Of a DNA stretch of 64,000 bases, positions 25,062 to 34,042 are shown in pieces. This stretch comes from FEN-1219 sp963713355 (lineage in GTDB: Bacteria > Pseudomonadota > Gammaproteobacteria > Steroidobacterales > Rariloculaceae). Numbering within the stretch: position 1 is the stretch's first letter; the number at the start of each line of letters is the position of its first letter. The DNA lies in assembly GCA_963713355.1 (NCBI GenBank), contig CAVQLK010000007.1, positions 1 to 64,000 of the forward strand, given 5' to 3'. Both the position numbers and the translations under genes were made by a program. The notes under the pieces are model-generated. The model did no database searches. It had not been told where the DNA came from and worked only from the letters and a program-made list of their open reading frames with translations.

Positions 25062-27923
25062 CTATGACGTTGCGGCCGCGCGTTTCCCCGACGTGTGCTG
25101 CGGCAGTGCCGCTCGCAGCGCATGGCCCGTGTACGAACGCGATTCGGCGGCGATCGCCTCAGGCGGGCCGACCGCGATGATCTCGCCGCCGCCCGCGCCA
25201 CCCTCCGGCCCAAGGTCAATGATCCAATCCGCCGTTTTGATGACGTCGAGGTTGTGCTCGATGATCACGATCGTGTTGCCCTGATCGCGCAGCTTGTACA
25301 ACACCTCGAGCAACTGCGCGATGTCGTGGAAGTGCAGTCCCGTCGTCGGCTCATCCAATACGTATAGAGTCGACCCGGTCGCCCGTTTCGACAGCTCCTT
25401 CGCCAACTTCACGCGCTGCGCTTCGCCGCCGCTCAGAGTCGTCGCGTTCTGCCCAAGCTCGATGTACCCGAGTCCAACGGCCATCAACGTCTCGAGCTTG
25501 TGCGCCACCATCGGCACATTGCGGAACAACGCGAGCGCATCCTCGACGGTCAGCTTCAACACCTCGGAGATGTTCTTCCCCTTGTACCGAATGTCGAGCG
25601 TCTCGCGGTTGTAGCGCTTGCCGGCGCAGGTGTCACACGGCACGTAGACGTCGGGCAAGAAGTGCATCTCGACCTTGATGACGCCGTCGCCTTGGCACGT
25701 CTCGCAGCGGCCGCCCTTCACGTTGAAGCTGAAACGGCCGGGCTCGTAGCCGCGCGCGCGGGATTCCGGCACTTGCGCGAAGAGGTCGCGGATCGGGCCG
25801 AACAGGCCGCTGTAGGTGGCCGGGTTCGAGCGCGGCGTGCGGCCGATCGGGGCCTGCGAGATGTCGATGACGTAGTCGAAATGGTCGATGCCTTTCACCT
25901 TGTCGAACGGCGCGGGCTCTTCGGAGGAGCCGTTGATGCGCTGCGCTGCGAGCTTGTAGATCGTGTCGTTGACCAACGTGCTCTTGCCGGAGCCCGACAC
26001 GCCGGTCACGCACGTCATCAACCCGACGGGAATCTCGACGTCAACGCTCTTCAAGTTGTTGCCGCGCGCGCCTTTGATCGACAACACGAGCTGCGGGTCG
26101 AGCTCGCGCCGCTCCGAAGGCAACGGGATCTCGCGCTTGCCCGACAGGTACTGGCCCGTCAGCGACGCCGAGTTCGCCAAGATCTCCTTCGGCGTGCCTT
26201 GCGCGACGACCTGGCCGCCGTGCACGCCGGCACCGGGGCCCAAATCGACGACCCAGTCGGCCGCCATGATGGCTTCGCTGTCGTGCTCGACGACGAGCAC
26301 GGTGTTGCCCAGGTTGCGCAGGTTCATCAGCGTCTCGAGCAAGCGGTGGTTGTCGCGCTGGTGCAAGCCGATCGAGGGCTCGTCCAAGATATACATGACG
26401 CCGACGAGCCCCGAGCCGATCTGCGACGCGAGCCGAATGCGCTGTGCTTCGCCGCCGCTCAACGTGTCGGCCGAGCGATCGAGCGACAAGTAGCCCAAGC
26501 CCACGTCGGCCAGGAACTTCAGCCGCGCCGCGATCTCCTTGACGATCTTGTCGGCGATCTCGCCGCGCCAGCCCGCCAGCGAAAGTCCGGTGAAAAACTG
26601 CAAAGCCGAAGTCACGCTCAACGAGGCGATGTCGTTCAGCGGCCGCTCCTGCACGAACACGTTCCGCGCCGCCGCGTTCAAGCGCGTGCCCTTGCACGTC
26701 GCGCACGCCTGCGTGCTCTGATACTTGCCGAGCTCCTCGCGCACGGCCGTGCTTTGCGTCTCGGTGAAGCGGCGCTGCATGTTCGGGATGATGCCCTCCC
26801 ACGCGTGCTTCCACTCCCACTTGTTGCCTTTCTTCTTGTTGACGTACTTGTACTCGATCTTTTCGCCGTCGTTGCCGTGCAGGATCATCGTGCGGACTTT
26901 CTCGGGCAGCTTCTCCCACGGCACGCTCGTGTCGAACTTGTAGTGTTTCGCGAGCGCCGAGATCATCATCCAGTAGAACGTGCTGTTCGAATCCCAGCCG
27001 CGGATTGCGCCGCCGGCCAAGGACAAGTTCGGATGCGTCACGACGCGCGCGGCGTCGAAGAACATGCGCACGCCGAGGCCGTCGCAGTCGGGGCACGCGC
27101 CCTGCGGGTTGTTGAACGAGAAGAGCCGCGGCTCGAGCTCGGCGATGCTGTAGCCGCAGACGGGGCACGCGAACTTGTTCGAGAACGCGAGCGGCGCCTT
27201 CTTCTTCTCGTCCATGAACGCGACAAGCGCGACGCCGTCGGCCATGTTCAGCGCCGTCTCGAAGCTTTCCGCCAAACGCAATTGGATGTCGGGCTTCACG
27301 GAGAGCCGGTCGATGACGACCTCGATGTCGTGCTTCTTGCGCTTGTCGAGCTTCGGCGGATCGTCGAGCTCGACGACCTCGCCGTCGATGCGGGCGCGCA
27401 GGAAACCCTGCGTCTTGAGCTCGTCGAGCTTCTCCTTGTACTCGCCCTTGCGCGCCTGCACGACGGGCGCGAGCAGCATGATCTTCGTGCCCTGCGGCAG
27501 CGCGAGCACGGTGTCGACCATCTGCGAGACGTTCTGGGCTTCCAACGGCGTCCCGTGGTCGGGGCAACGTGGAATGCCGGCGCGCGCGTAGAGCAGGCGC
27601 AGGTAATCGTAGATCTCGGTGACGGTGCCGACCGTCGAGCGCGGGTTGTGCGACGTGCTCTTCTGCTCGATCGAGATCGCGGGCGACAGGCCCTCGATAT
27701 GGTCGACGTCGGGCTTCTCCATCATCGAGAGGAACTGGCGCGCATAGGCGCTCAGCGACTCGACGTAACGGCGCTGGCCCTCGGCGTAGAGGGTGTCGAA
27801 CGCCAGCGACGACTTGCCCGAGCCCGACAGGCCCGTCAGCACGACGAGCCGGTCGCGAGGCAAATCGAGGTCGATGTTCTTGAGGTTGTGGGTCCGCGCT
27901 CCGCGGATCTGGATGCTCTTCAT
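25062..27923 (-). CDS. uvrA: excinuclease ABC subunit A, UvrA
   Basis: UvrA is the damage-sensing ATPase of nucleotide excision repair. It forms a dimer, loads UvrB on lesions and acts in the cytoplasm. The start at 27923 (MKSIQIRGARTHNLKNIDLD) gives 953 residues, close to the usual ~940. A longer open frame upstream has no family match. Both ABC modules are complete: Walker A GLSGSGKSSLAFDTL near residue 32 and GVSGSGKSTL near 640, and signatures LSGGEAQRIRLASQ and LSGGEAQRVKLAKE. Zinc-binding cysteines are CPVCGYSIAELE with CPDCDGLG, and CETCQGDG with CDTCAGKR. No LexA-type box was recognised upstream. Unlike E. coli it is not adjacent to ssb, which lies 4.3 kb away. Confidence 0.97.
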   Translation of the reverse strand: MKSIQIRGARTHNLKNIDLDLPRDRLVVLTGLSGSGKSSLAFDTLYAEGQRRYVESLSAYARQFLSMMEKPDVDHIEGLSPAISIEQKSTSHNPRSTVGTVTEIYDYLRLLYARAGIPRCPDHGTPLEAQNVSQMVDTVLALPQGTKIMLLAPVVQARKGEYKEKLDELKTQGFLRARIDGEVVELDDPPKLDKRKKHDIEVVIDRLSVKPDIQLRLAESFETALNMADGVALVAFMDEKKKAPLAFSNKFACPVCGYSIAELEPRLFSFNNPQGACPDCDGLGVRMFFDAARVVTHPNLSLAGGAIRGWDSNSTFYWMMISALAKHYKFDTSVPWEKLPEKVRTMILHGNDGEKIEYKYVNKKKGNKWEWKHAWEGIIPNMQRRFTETQSTAVREELGKYQSTQACATCKGTRLNAAARNVFVQERPLNDIASLSVTSALQFFTGLSLAGWRGEIADKIVKEIAARLKFLADVGLGYLSLDRSADTLSGGEAQRIRLASQIGSGLVGVMYILDEPSIGLHQRDNHRLLETLMNLRNLGNTVLVVEHDSEAIMAADWVVDLGPGAGVHGGQVVAQGTPKEILANSASLTGQYLSGKREIPLPSERRELDPQLVLSIKGARGNNLKSVDVEIPVGLMTCVTGVSGSGKSTLVNDTIYKLAAQRINGSSEEPAPFDKVKGIDHFDYVIDISQAPIGRTPRSNPATYSGLFGPIRDLFAQVPESRARGYEPGRFSFNVKGGRCETCQGDGVIKVEMHFLPDVYVPCDTCAGKRYNRETLDIRYKGKNISEVLKLTVEDALALFRNVPMVAHKLETLMAVGLGYIELGQNATTLSGGEAQRVKLAKELSKRATGSTLYVLDEPTTGLHFHDIAQLLEVLYKLRDQGNTIVIIEHNLDVIKTADWIIDLGPEGGAGGGEIIAVGPPEAIAAESRSYTGHALRAALPQHTSGKRAAATS

Positions 27924-27934
27924 ATATATGAGTG

Positions 27935-28131
27935 ACCGGCGCGTCGGGCGCCGGCCGGACCAACCACTATAAGCCCCCCGGAAACTGCAGCGCAAAACGC
28001 CGGCGGGCGTTGCAGGGTTAGAGGGGGCCGGCGTGGACCGCCGGCGCCCGGCCGGGCCGTGACGCGCGCCGGCAGTGTGCCTGCCGGCGCTGTCAAGAAC
28101 TGTCATGTATCGAGGCGGGGCGACACCCCGC
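27935..28131. repeat. cluster of GC-rich palindromes upstream of uvrA / downstream of the TonB receptor
   Basis: This 230-bp gap holds several strong hairpins. GCGCCGGCAG-tgtgc-CTGCCGGCGC at 28066-28090 is a perfect 10-bp stem. GCGGGG-cgaca-CCCCGC lies at 28115-28131 with a further 3-bp outer stem. More CCGGC-rich dyads lie around 27936-27958 and 28000-28055. The hairpin nearest the receptor could end its transcript, although no T-run follows. The rest look like extragenic palindromes. The uvrA promoter must lie within or beside them. Confidence 0.5.
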
Positions 28132-28155
28132 GTCGACGCGACGTCCGGTGCGGCG

Positions 28156-31100
28156 CTAGAAGTTCACGCGCACGCCGGCGGTCAATCGCCGGCCGATCGT
28201 GTCGTATAGCAACGTGTTCGGTCCGCCCACGCCCGCCCGGCCCACGACGGAGTACATGTGCGGCGGCTCCTCATCCAAGAGGTTGTTGACCGTGAAGAAA
28301 GCCTCCCACGGCGTGGCACCGCTCCTTCCGCCGCTGTAGTTGAACGTGAGATCGGTGTAGAGCACCGAATCGACCGAGTTGTTGTCGATCGTGACGGCAC
28401 CGGGAATACGCGTACTGCTTTCGACGAGATCTCTGTCGCTCACGCCGCCGCCGATGTAGCGTTCTTGGAGGAAGAGCGCGATCGGCCCGCGCGTATATCT
28501 CAAGCTCGTCGTCACCTTGGTGTCGGGCAAGCCTTCCGCTCCGACGTCCCCGGCACGTTCGATGCGCGGGGAACCGGGCGTCAGAATGGAATTCTCGTCG
28601 AGCCGCGAGCCGAGCAAGCGCCAGCTCAGCGTCCCGCCCCCGACCTCGACGCCGCTGTAATTCAGCTCCAAGTCGACACCTTGAATTCGCATGTTGGCCA
28701 GATTGATGTACAAGCTCTCGACCCGAACGATCTGATTCGTCGAGTCGCGAATCACGTACTGGCACAGTGACGACGTGCCGCCGGAGGCGGAGCATGTGTT
28801 CACGATGGTCTGCGACGCCACTTGGCCGATTGCGCCATCGAGATCGACGTCGTAGTGGTCGATCGTGACCGAGAACTTGTCGAGCGGCTCCCAGACGAAG
28901 CCGTAGACCGTAGTCGCCGCCGTCTCGAGACCGACATTCGGATTGCCGCCCGAGAACGATGCGGTGCTGATCAGCGCGTTGCCGTTCTCGGGATCGCGCA
29001 CGTTGACGCCGCCGCGCTGTGACTCGAAGCGCTCTTGCAGCGTCGGGGCGCGCACGTCCTGGGAACGAGTGGCGCGTAGCCTGAACCGAGGCACGGCCTG
29101 ATAGGAGATGCCGGTCTTCCACGCCTCCGTGCTTCCGCTGCCGCTGTAGTCGGCCCAGCGGAACGCCTCATTGAGGTTCAACTTGCCGTTCTCGAGCAGC
29201 GGTATACCGAACTCGAAGAACGCTTCGCGCACGGTGTATCCGCCCTCGACGGCGCGCTGGCTCGAGAACAGCACGGTGCTCGAGTTCGCGTCCCCGGCGA
29301 AGCCGGCAGGCACGAATCGAAGACCGGCAATCCCGTTCGGATCGCGCACGCCTGCCGCAGTGAACTCCGGAAGCACTCCGCGCAGCTCCGGCGACATCAA
29401 CCCCAGGTCACTCAACCGCACGCCACTCGCCGTGCATGGAAACTCGTCGCACGGGTCGACGGTGCGTACGTTCAGCGACTGTTGCCGCCAGGACGCACCA
29501 AACGCGGCCGTGATCGGGCCCAATACGTCTCCGCCCTCCGTAAGGTCGCCGCGGATCGTGACTTCGGCGTCCTGCTCGGTGGTTCTGCCGCGCGCGATCT
29601 TGCCGTCGTCAAGCACATAAGCCGCTGCCTCCGGCGTCACGGAAGGAAGCCCGCCGACTAGGTTAATAGGCACGCAGTCGTCAAAAGGTCCGGTGATGAA
29701 GAGTCTCACGCGGCACACGGGTTGACCGTTGGGGCCAGTCACCACGTCCATCGCTATAGGCAAGAGGTCGGTACGCATGCCTCCGGGAACAACCGTTTCC
29801 TGCCGGTTCTGAGCGTACTGCACGTAGCTGTCGAGCACCCAGTTGCCGGCGAGGAAATCCTCGCTCATGTCGTGAGCGAAACCGCCCACGAATTGACCGT
29901 AGCGGTTCTTGGCGATCAATTCGGCGCTTTCGAACGGGTTGCCCTCGAGGTTCGGCGTAAAGATCCCGAAACCGGCGAATTGCCGCCCTTCGCTCAGCAA
30001 TGTCTGTGCGATTGGCGCCGGCAAGAAGGGATTGTCGGCGTAAATTCTGCCCCCCCACGGCCCGAGCAAAGCGGCGCTTTGCCAGACGTTGGCTTGCTCG
30101 GAATCGGAAAGCAGCGTTTCGACGTAGAAGCTATTGCGGTCACTCACGTCGTGGTCGTAATGCGCGAACACGACGCCGCGGTCGGCCGGCGTGTCGACTT
30201 CATAGTCCGAGTCGATGCCGTATTCGAGGCTGGGACGCGCTTGGCAATTGCAGCCGCCCGTCAATACACCGACGCCGCTGAAGGGCAACGGCCGGAATTG
30301 GCCGCTGCCGTCGGGTAAGAATTCGACGTGATCGACCACGGAGGTCGGTCGTATCAGGACACCTGCGGCAGTGCGCTCTGCAGGCGCGAGAAGGAGGCCG
30401 CCCTCGGTGAAATTCGTCGGGCTGACGAAGGGCCGCGCCAGGAAATCGGGCCCGGTAGGATTCGGATTCGTGACCTGGGCCTCCAGGTTCAAGTAATCGC
30501 TGCGGTCCTGCAGCGACTCGTACGACCGGATTCCCTCCTTCTGCCAGTACTCCGCCGACACGATGATGTGCCCGTTTTCGCCGATGTCGCTGCCGTATGC
30601 GACGCCCGCTTTGTAGCTGCTGCCGTCGGAGCGGGTCGTCTGGCCCGCTTGGAACTGATATTTGGTCCCCGTGAAGTTGCGGTCGAGTCGAAAGTTCACG
30701 ACGCCTGCGACGGCGTCGGCACCGTAGGCCGCCGAGGCGCCACCGGTGACTGCTTCGACGCTCGAAACGAGCATTTCCGGAATGACGCTGACGTCGACGG
30801 TACCGAACTTGTTGCTCGGCCCGAGACGGTGCCCGTCCATCAGCACGAGCGTTCGTTGCGCTTGCAAGCCCCGCAAGTTCAAGTTGCTGCCGCCGGACGC
30901 AACGGAGCCGCCGACCGCCTGCTGGCTCGTGAGGTTGTTATGGAACACCGGCAACTGGCTCAGAGATTCTACGAGAGTCGTCGGCGCCATCGTTTGCAGG
31001 TCTGCGGCGCTGACTGCGGTCACGGGCGTCGGTGTGTTGACTCCCGACTGTATGAGCCGCGAGCCGGTGACGGTGATCTCCTCAAGCGGTTCTTGCGCGA

Positions 31101-31194
31101 TCGCCTGCTGCCCTGCCATTCCGAGGCAGGCAAGGTATACCGCCCTGGCAAGCGCGTGGTAACCCAGACCCAGGTGAATATTTTGCCCGTTCAT
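28156..31194 (-). CDS. TonB-dependent outer membrane receptor (1012 aa)
   Basis: A TonB-dependent receptor that takes up an unidentified ligand across the outer membrane using TonB/ExbBD energy. The start at 31194 (MNGQNIHLGLGYHALARAVY) gives a signal peptide ending near AIAQE. A longer frame to 31323 lacks support. A TonB-box-like EEITVTGSRL follows at about residue 38. The plug domain has LPVFHNNLTSQQAVG, LNLRGLQAQRTLVLMDGHRL and VEAVTGGASAAYGADAVAGV near residues 80-180. The barrel ends GRRLTAGVRVNF with the terminal Phe. The plug style is that of large proteobacterial receptors for complex organic substrates. A run of eight G lies just upstream of the start codon. It is upstream of uvrA on the same strand, but palindromes separate them. 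Confidence 0.93.
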   Translation of the reverse strand: MNGQNIHLGLGYHALARAVYLACLGMAGQQAIAQEPLEEITVTGSRLIQSGVNTPTPVTAVSAADLQTMAPTTLVESLSQLPVFHNNLTSQQAVGGSVASGGSNLNLRGLQAQRTLVLMDGHRLGPSNKFGTVDVSVIPEMLVSSVEAVTGGASAAYGADAVAGVVNFRLDRNFTGTKYQFQAGQTTRSDGSSYKAGVAYGSDIGENGHIIVSAEYWQKEGIRSYESLQDRSDYLNLEAQVTNPNPTGPDFLARPFVSPTNFTEGGLLLAPAERTAAGVLIRPTSVVDHVEFLPDGSGQFRPLPFSGVGVLTGGCNCQARPSLEYGIDSDYEVDTPADRGVVFAHYDHDVSDRNSFYVETLLSDSEQANVWQSAALLGPWGGRIYADNPFLPAPIAQTLLSEGRQFAGFGIFTPNLEGNPFESAELIAKNRYGQFVGGFAHDMSEDFLAGNWVLDSYVQYAQNRQETVVPGGMRTDLLPIAMDVVTGPNGQPVCRVRLFITGPFDDCVPINLVGGLPSVTPEAAAYVLDDGKIARGRTTEQDAEVTIRGDLTEGGDVLGPITAAFGASWRQQSLNVRTVDPCDEFPCTASGVRLSDLGLMSPELRGVLPEFTAAGVRDPNGIAGLRFVPAGFAGDANSSTVLFSSQRAVEGGYTVREAFFEFGIPLLENGKLNLNEAFRWADYSGSGSTEAWKTGISYQAVPRFRLRATRSQDVRAPTLQERFESQRGGVNVRDPENGNALISTASFSGGNPNVGLETAATTVYGFVWEPLDKFSVTIDHYDVDLDGAIGQVASQTIVNTCSASGGTSSLCQYVIRDSTNQIVRVESLYINLANMRIQGVDLELNYSGVEVGGGTLSWRLLGSRLDENSILTPGSPRIERAGDVGAEGLPDTKVTTSLRYTRGPIALFLQERYIGGGVSDRDLVESSTRIPGAVTIDNNSVDSVLYTDLTFNYSGGRSGATPWEAFFTVNNLLDEEPPHMYSVVGRAGVGGPNTLLYDTIGRRLTAGVRVNF

Positions 31195-31202
31195 GGTTTC
31201 AA

Positions 31203-31210
31203 CCCCCCCC
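31203..31210 (-). promoter_or_regulatory. G8 tract forming the ribosome-binding region of the TonB receptor
   Basis: Eight consecutive C on the plus strand, eight G on the coding strand, lie 8 nt before the receptor ATG at 31194, where the Shine-Dalgarno sequence should be. The G-run can pair with the anti-SD pyrimidines. Because homopolymers change length, receptor translation could vary between cells. This is inference only. Confidence 0.35.
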
Positions 31211-31652
31211 GAGGTTTGTAGGTCGGAGACAAGCAAGAGCGAGAGCGACTCGTTCCCGGCCGCCGTGCACCGGTAGACGGGCGCATCGTTGAGTACACCC
31301 GGTTCGTCGCTTAGTTCATACATATATTAGTAGCGCCGGCTACGACCGGCAAACGCTTTGGCAGGAGCGAGGATCTCGTCTGTAGCACCATCACCACACG
31401 CGGATTTCGCTACGCGGACGCTGTGACGACGCAGCGGCCGACGCAAGGGAAGGCGCGTGTCGTTGACGTCGAAGAGCCGGTCGCCAACGCTCGACGCTTC
31501 CATGGCGCGCGGGGAAGCATCCAACTGACAATTTTGTGGTACGCGAGCAACCGTCGCGCGATTTGACAGGAGTGCCCGCTGCACCTAACGTCTTCTTGAT
31601 GACACACGACGGCGCGCGTGCCGATTGTTTTGCGGGGGGAGGGGCCTCCGTC
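31211..31652. other. gene-free stretch between the TonB receptor and the cupin gene
   Basis: About 440 bases without a convincing gene. Short open frames occur on the minus strand (31327-31584) but have no recognisable pattern and are preceded by no good ribosome-binding site. The receptor promoter should lie here. Confidence 0.4.
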
Positions 31653-31672
31653 GCGGCGGCTTAGGCCGCCGC
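31653..31672. repeat. perfect 8-bp hairpin
   Basis: GCGGCGGC-TTAG-GCCGCCGC forms a perfect stem with a 4-base loop. It sits 14 bases before the larger terminator-like hairpin and may be part of the same transcript end. Confidence 0.5.
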
Positions 31673-31685
31673 GGCGGTGTTCCCA

Positions 31686-31719
31686 GGAAGGGGCGGCCTC
31701 GAGCCGCCCGCTTCCTTTT
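31686..31719 (+). terminator. terminator-like hairpin followed by a T-run
   Basis: GGAAG-GGGCGGC-ctcga-GCCGCCC-g-CTTCC is a 12-bp stem with one bulged base, followed by TTTT. This is the form of a Rho-independent terminator on the plus strand. No plus-strand gene is seen upstream for it to end, so it might instead attenuate the cupin transcript or be a relic. It lies inside the first codons of the longest cupin reading frame, which argues for a later start of that gene. Confidence 0.4.
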
Positions 31720-31742
31720 CGAACAAGACGGAGACCGTTCTC

Positions 31743-32063
31743 GTGACGCGCACACTCCGCGACATGCCGGGCAAGCAGCTCGTGGTCGTCGCGCTGACGA
31801 TCCCGCCGCGACGCGCCGATCAGCCGCTATCGATGGGGCATCGCCATCCGGGGTCGGTGTACGTCTACGTCACCGAGGGCACGACGCGGTTCGGTATCGA
31901 AGGCCAGCCCGTCAAAGAGGTCAAAGCCGGCGAAAGCTTCTTCGAGCCTCCGGGCGCGGCGCACACCGTGATGGAGAGCGCGCATCCGACCGAGCGCGCA
32001 ATGGCGATCGCCGTGATGATCGTGCCCGACGGAGCACCGCTGACGCTTCCCGCCCAGCCGTAG
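31743..32063 (+). CDS. cupin domain protein
   Basis: A single-domain cupin of 106 residues from the GTG at 31743, which has GGAG nine bases upstream. The open frame extends back to 31677, but that part runs through a terminator-like hairpin and has no family character. Cupin motif 1 is seen as GHRHPGSVYVYVTEGTTRFG, with the two His metal ligands and a later Glu. Motif 2 is VKAGESFFEPPGAAHTVME, with the third His. Such small cupins bind a metal and often a small organic ligand, and many are exported. No signal peptide is seen here, so the N-terminus may have been lost. It lies upstream of ssb and is probably unrelated in function. Confidence 0.72.
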   Translation: MTRTLRDMPGKQLVVVALTIPPRRADQPLSMGHRHPGSVYVYVTEGTTRFGIEGQPVKEVKAGESFFEPPGAAHTVMESAHPTERAMAIAVMIVPDGAPLTLPAQP

Positions 32064-32209
32064 GCACGGGAAAAACGCAATAGAATCGATCGGTTCCGGC
32101 GAGAAACGCGGATGCCAAAGGCTAGGGCCGGGCGTACAATGACCCGCCCTGGCTACCGAGCCGCGCAGTCGCAAACGGCCCAAAGAGGCCAGTAAAAACA
32201 GGAGCTTGC

Positions 32210-32692
32210 ATGGCACGAGGCGTCAACAAGGTCATACTCATCGGCAATCTCGGCAAGGACCCCGAGACGCGTTACATGCCGAGCGGCAGTGCCGTCACGA
32301 ACCTGACGCTCGCGACCTCGGAGTCGTGGAAGGACAAGCAATCCGGCGAGCAGCAGGAGCGCACGGAGTGGCACAAAGTCGCGATGTTCGGCCGCCTCGC
32401 CGAGATCGCGGCCGAGTACCTGCGCAAGGGCTCGCAGGTCTACGTCGAAGGCAAGCTCCGCACACGCAAGTGGCAGGACAAGGAAGGCAAGGACCGCTGG
32501 ACGACTGAAATCGTCGCCGACGAGATGCACATGCTCGGCGGTAAGGGCGGTGGCGCCGCGGCAGGCGCGGGCGCCGGCGCGATGGGCGGCGCGGGCGCGG
32601 CGGCCACAGGCGGCGGCAGCGGCGGTGGCCGCGCGGCCGTCAACGACTCGGGCGCTCCGCCCGGCGATTTCGACGACGACATTCCGTTCTAA
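32210..32692 (+). CDS. ssb: single-stranded DNA-binding protein Ssb
   Basis: A 160-residue Ssb that coats single-stranded DNA during replication, repair and recombination as a homotetramer. The OB fold covers residues 1-110 (MARGVNKVILIGNLGKDPET, WHKVAMFGRLAEIAAEYLRK, SQVYVEGKLRTRKWQD). A glycine/alanine-rich disordered linker follows, and the acidic tip DFDDDIPF recruits partner proteins. The ATG at 32210 has AGGAG five bases upstream. The next gene, miaB, begins immediately after the ssb stop codon, so both are probably made from one transcript. The linker is unusually Gly/Ala-rich, which is normal for Ssb in high-GC genomes. Confidence 0.97.
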   Translation: MARGVNKVILIGNLGKDPETRYMPSGSAVTNLTLATSESWKDKQSGEQQERTEWHKVAMFGRLAEIAAEYLRKGSQVYVEGKLRTRKWQDKEGKDRWTTEIVADEMHMLGGKGGGAAAGAGAGAMGGAGAAATGGGSGGGRAAVNDSGAPPGDFDDDIPF

Positions 32693-34042
32693 ATGGCCGA
32701 ACGCTTCTTCATCCAGACCTACGGCTGCCAGATGAACGAGTACGACTCCGCCAAGATGGCGGACGTGCTCACGGCCGCATTGAACGCGAAGGCGACGGAT
32801 GCTCCCGAGCAGGCCGACATCGTGCTCGTCAACACGTGCTCGGTCCGCGAGAAGGCGGAGGAGAAGGTGTTCTCGCTGCTCGGCCGGTGGCGGCAACTGA
32901 AAGAAGACAATCCGAACCTCATCATCGGCGTCGGCGGCTGCGTCGCGAGCCAGGAAGGCGCCGCGATCTTGAAGCGTGCGCCGTTCGTCGACATCGTGTT
33001 CGGCCCGCAGACGCTGCACCGGCTGCCCGAGCTCGTCGCGCACGTGCGAGCGGGCAAGCCGCGCGTCGTCGACGTGTCGTTCCCCGAGATCGAGAAGTTC
33101 GACAAGATCCCGCAACCGACTTCGTCGGCTTGCACGGCGTTCTTGTCCGTCATGGAAGGCTGCAGCAAGGCGTGCTCGTACTGCATCGTGCCGGTCACGC
33201 GCGGCAAGGAGATCAGCCGGCCGCTCGACGACGTGCTCGCGGAGGCGCGGCGGCTCGCCGCGCTCGGCGCGCGAGAGATCACGCTGCTCGGCCAGAACGT
33301 CAACGCCTACAAAGGCGCCGTCAGCGGCGGCGGCAAGAAAGCGGATCTCGCGGCGCTGATTCGCCAGGTCGCCGCGATCGACGCCATCGAGCGCATCCGG
33401 TTCACGACCTCGCACCCCGCGCAGTTCACGGAATCTCTCGTCGGCGCTTACGCGACGGTCGGCAAGTTGGCGAGCTTCTTGCACCTACCGGTGCAGAGCG
33501 GCTCCGACAGGGTCTTGAAGCTCATGAAACGCGGTTACACGGCCGAGAAGTACGTCGCGAAGGTCGAGAAGCTGAAGGCCGTGCGGCCCGGCATCTCGCT
33601 GTCGACGGACTTCATCGTGGGCTACCCGGGTGAGACCGAAGAAGATTTCGAGCAAACGCTGACCCTGATCCGCACCGTCGGCTTCGATCAGTCGTTCAGC
33701 TTCATCTATAGCCCGCGGCCCGGCACGCCGGCCGCGGACCTCGAGGACCTGCCGTACGAGCTCAAGCAAAATCGGCTCGAGCGCTTGCAAGCGCTCCTCA
33801 ACGAGCAGGCCGCGTCGATCAGCCGCTCGATGGTCGGCAGCGTGCAGCGCATCCTCGTCGAGCGCGAGTCGAAGAAGAACGCGCGCGAGCTCGCGGGCCG
33901 CACCGAGAATCAACGCTGGGTCAACTTCATCGGCCCGCCGTCGCTCGTCGGGCAATTCGCCGACGTCATCATCACCGAGCCCCTACGCAATAGCTTGAGA
34001 GGCCGCCTCGTTGCCGGCGAGACGCATAAATCCGTTGCCTGA
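32693..34042 (+). CDS. miaB: tRNA-2-methylthio-N6-dimethylallyladenosine synthase MiaB
   Basis: MiaB is a radical-SAM enzyme that adds a methylthio group to i6A37 in tRNAs reading UNN codons. The N-terminal iron-sulfur domain has its three cysteines in QTYGCQMNEYDSAK, VNTCSVREKAEEK and GVGGCVAS. The radical-SAM CxxxCxxC is CSKACSYC near residue 157, followed by PVTRGKEISRP. LLGQNVNAYKG and HLPVQSGSDRVLKLMKRGYT are further family signatures. The C-terminal TRAM domain ends near NSLRGRLVAGE. The 449-residue length is normal. The ATG touches the ssb stop, and the 3' end overlaps phoH by 32 nt. Confidence 0.97.
   Translation: MAERFFIQTYGCQMNEYDSAKMADVLTAALNAKATDAPEQADIVLVNTCSVREKAEEKVFSLLGRWRQLKEDNPNLIIGVGGCVASQEGAAILKRAPFVDIVFGPQTLHRLPELVAHVRAGKPRVVDVSFPEIEKFDKIPQPTSSACTAFLSVMEGCSKACSYCIVPVTRGKEISRPLDDVLAEARRLAALGAREITLLGQNVNAYKGAVSGGGKKADLAALIRQVAAIDAIERIRFTTSHPAQFTESLVGAYATVGKLASFLHLPVQSGSDRVLKLMKRGYTAEKYVAKVEKLKAVRPGISLSTDFIVGYPGETEEDFEQTLTLIRTVGFDQSFSFIYSPRPGTPAADLEDLPYELKQNRLERLQALLNEQAASISRSMVGSVQRILVERESKKNARELAGRTENQRWVNFIGPPSLVGQFADVIITEPLRNSLRGRLVAGETHKSVA

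Noticed and set aside
25500..27935. Plus-strand open frame of 811 codons opposite uvrA
   Set aside because: It is the antisense of a conserved uvrA. Composition and lack of motifs mark it as a shadow.
25062..28106. Extended uvrA start at 28106
   Set aside because: Upstream residues run through GC palindromes and have no family match. MKSIQIRGARTHNLKN at 27923 is the UvrA start.
27924..28155. LexA (SOS) box upstream of uvrA
   Set aside because: Only an isolated CTGT half-site was seen, with no matching ACAG at the right spacing.
31327..31584. 85-codon minus-strand open frame upstream of the TonB receptor
   Set aside because: No ribosome-binding site, no recognisable family and basic shadow-like composition.
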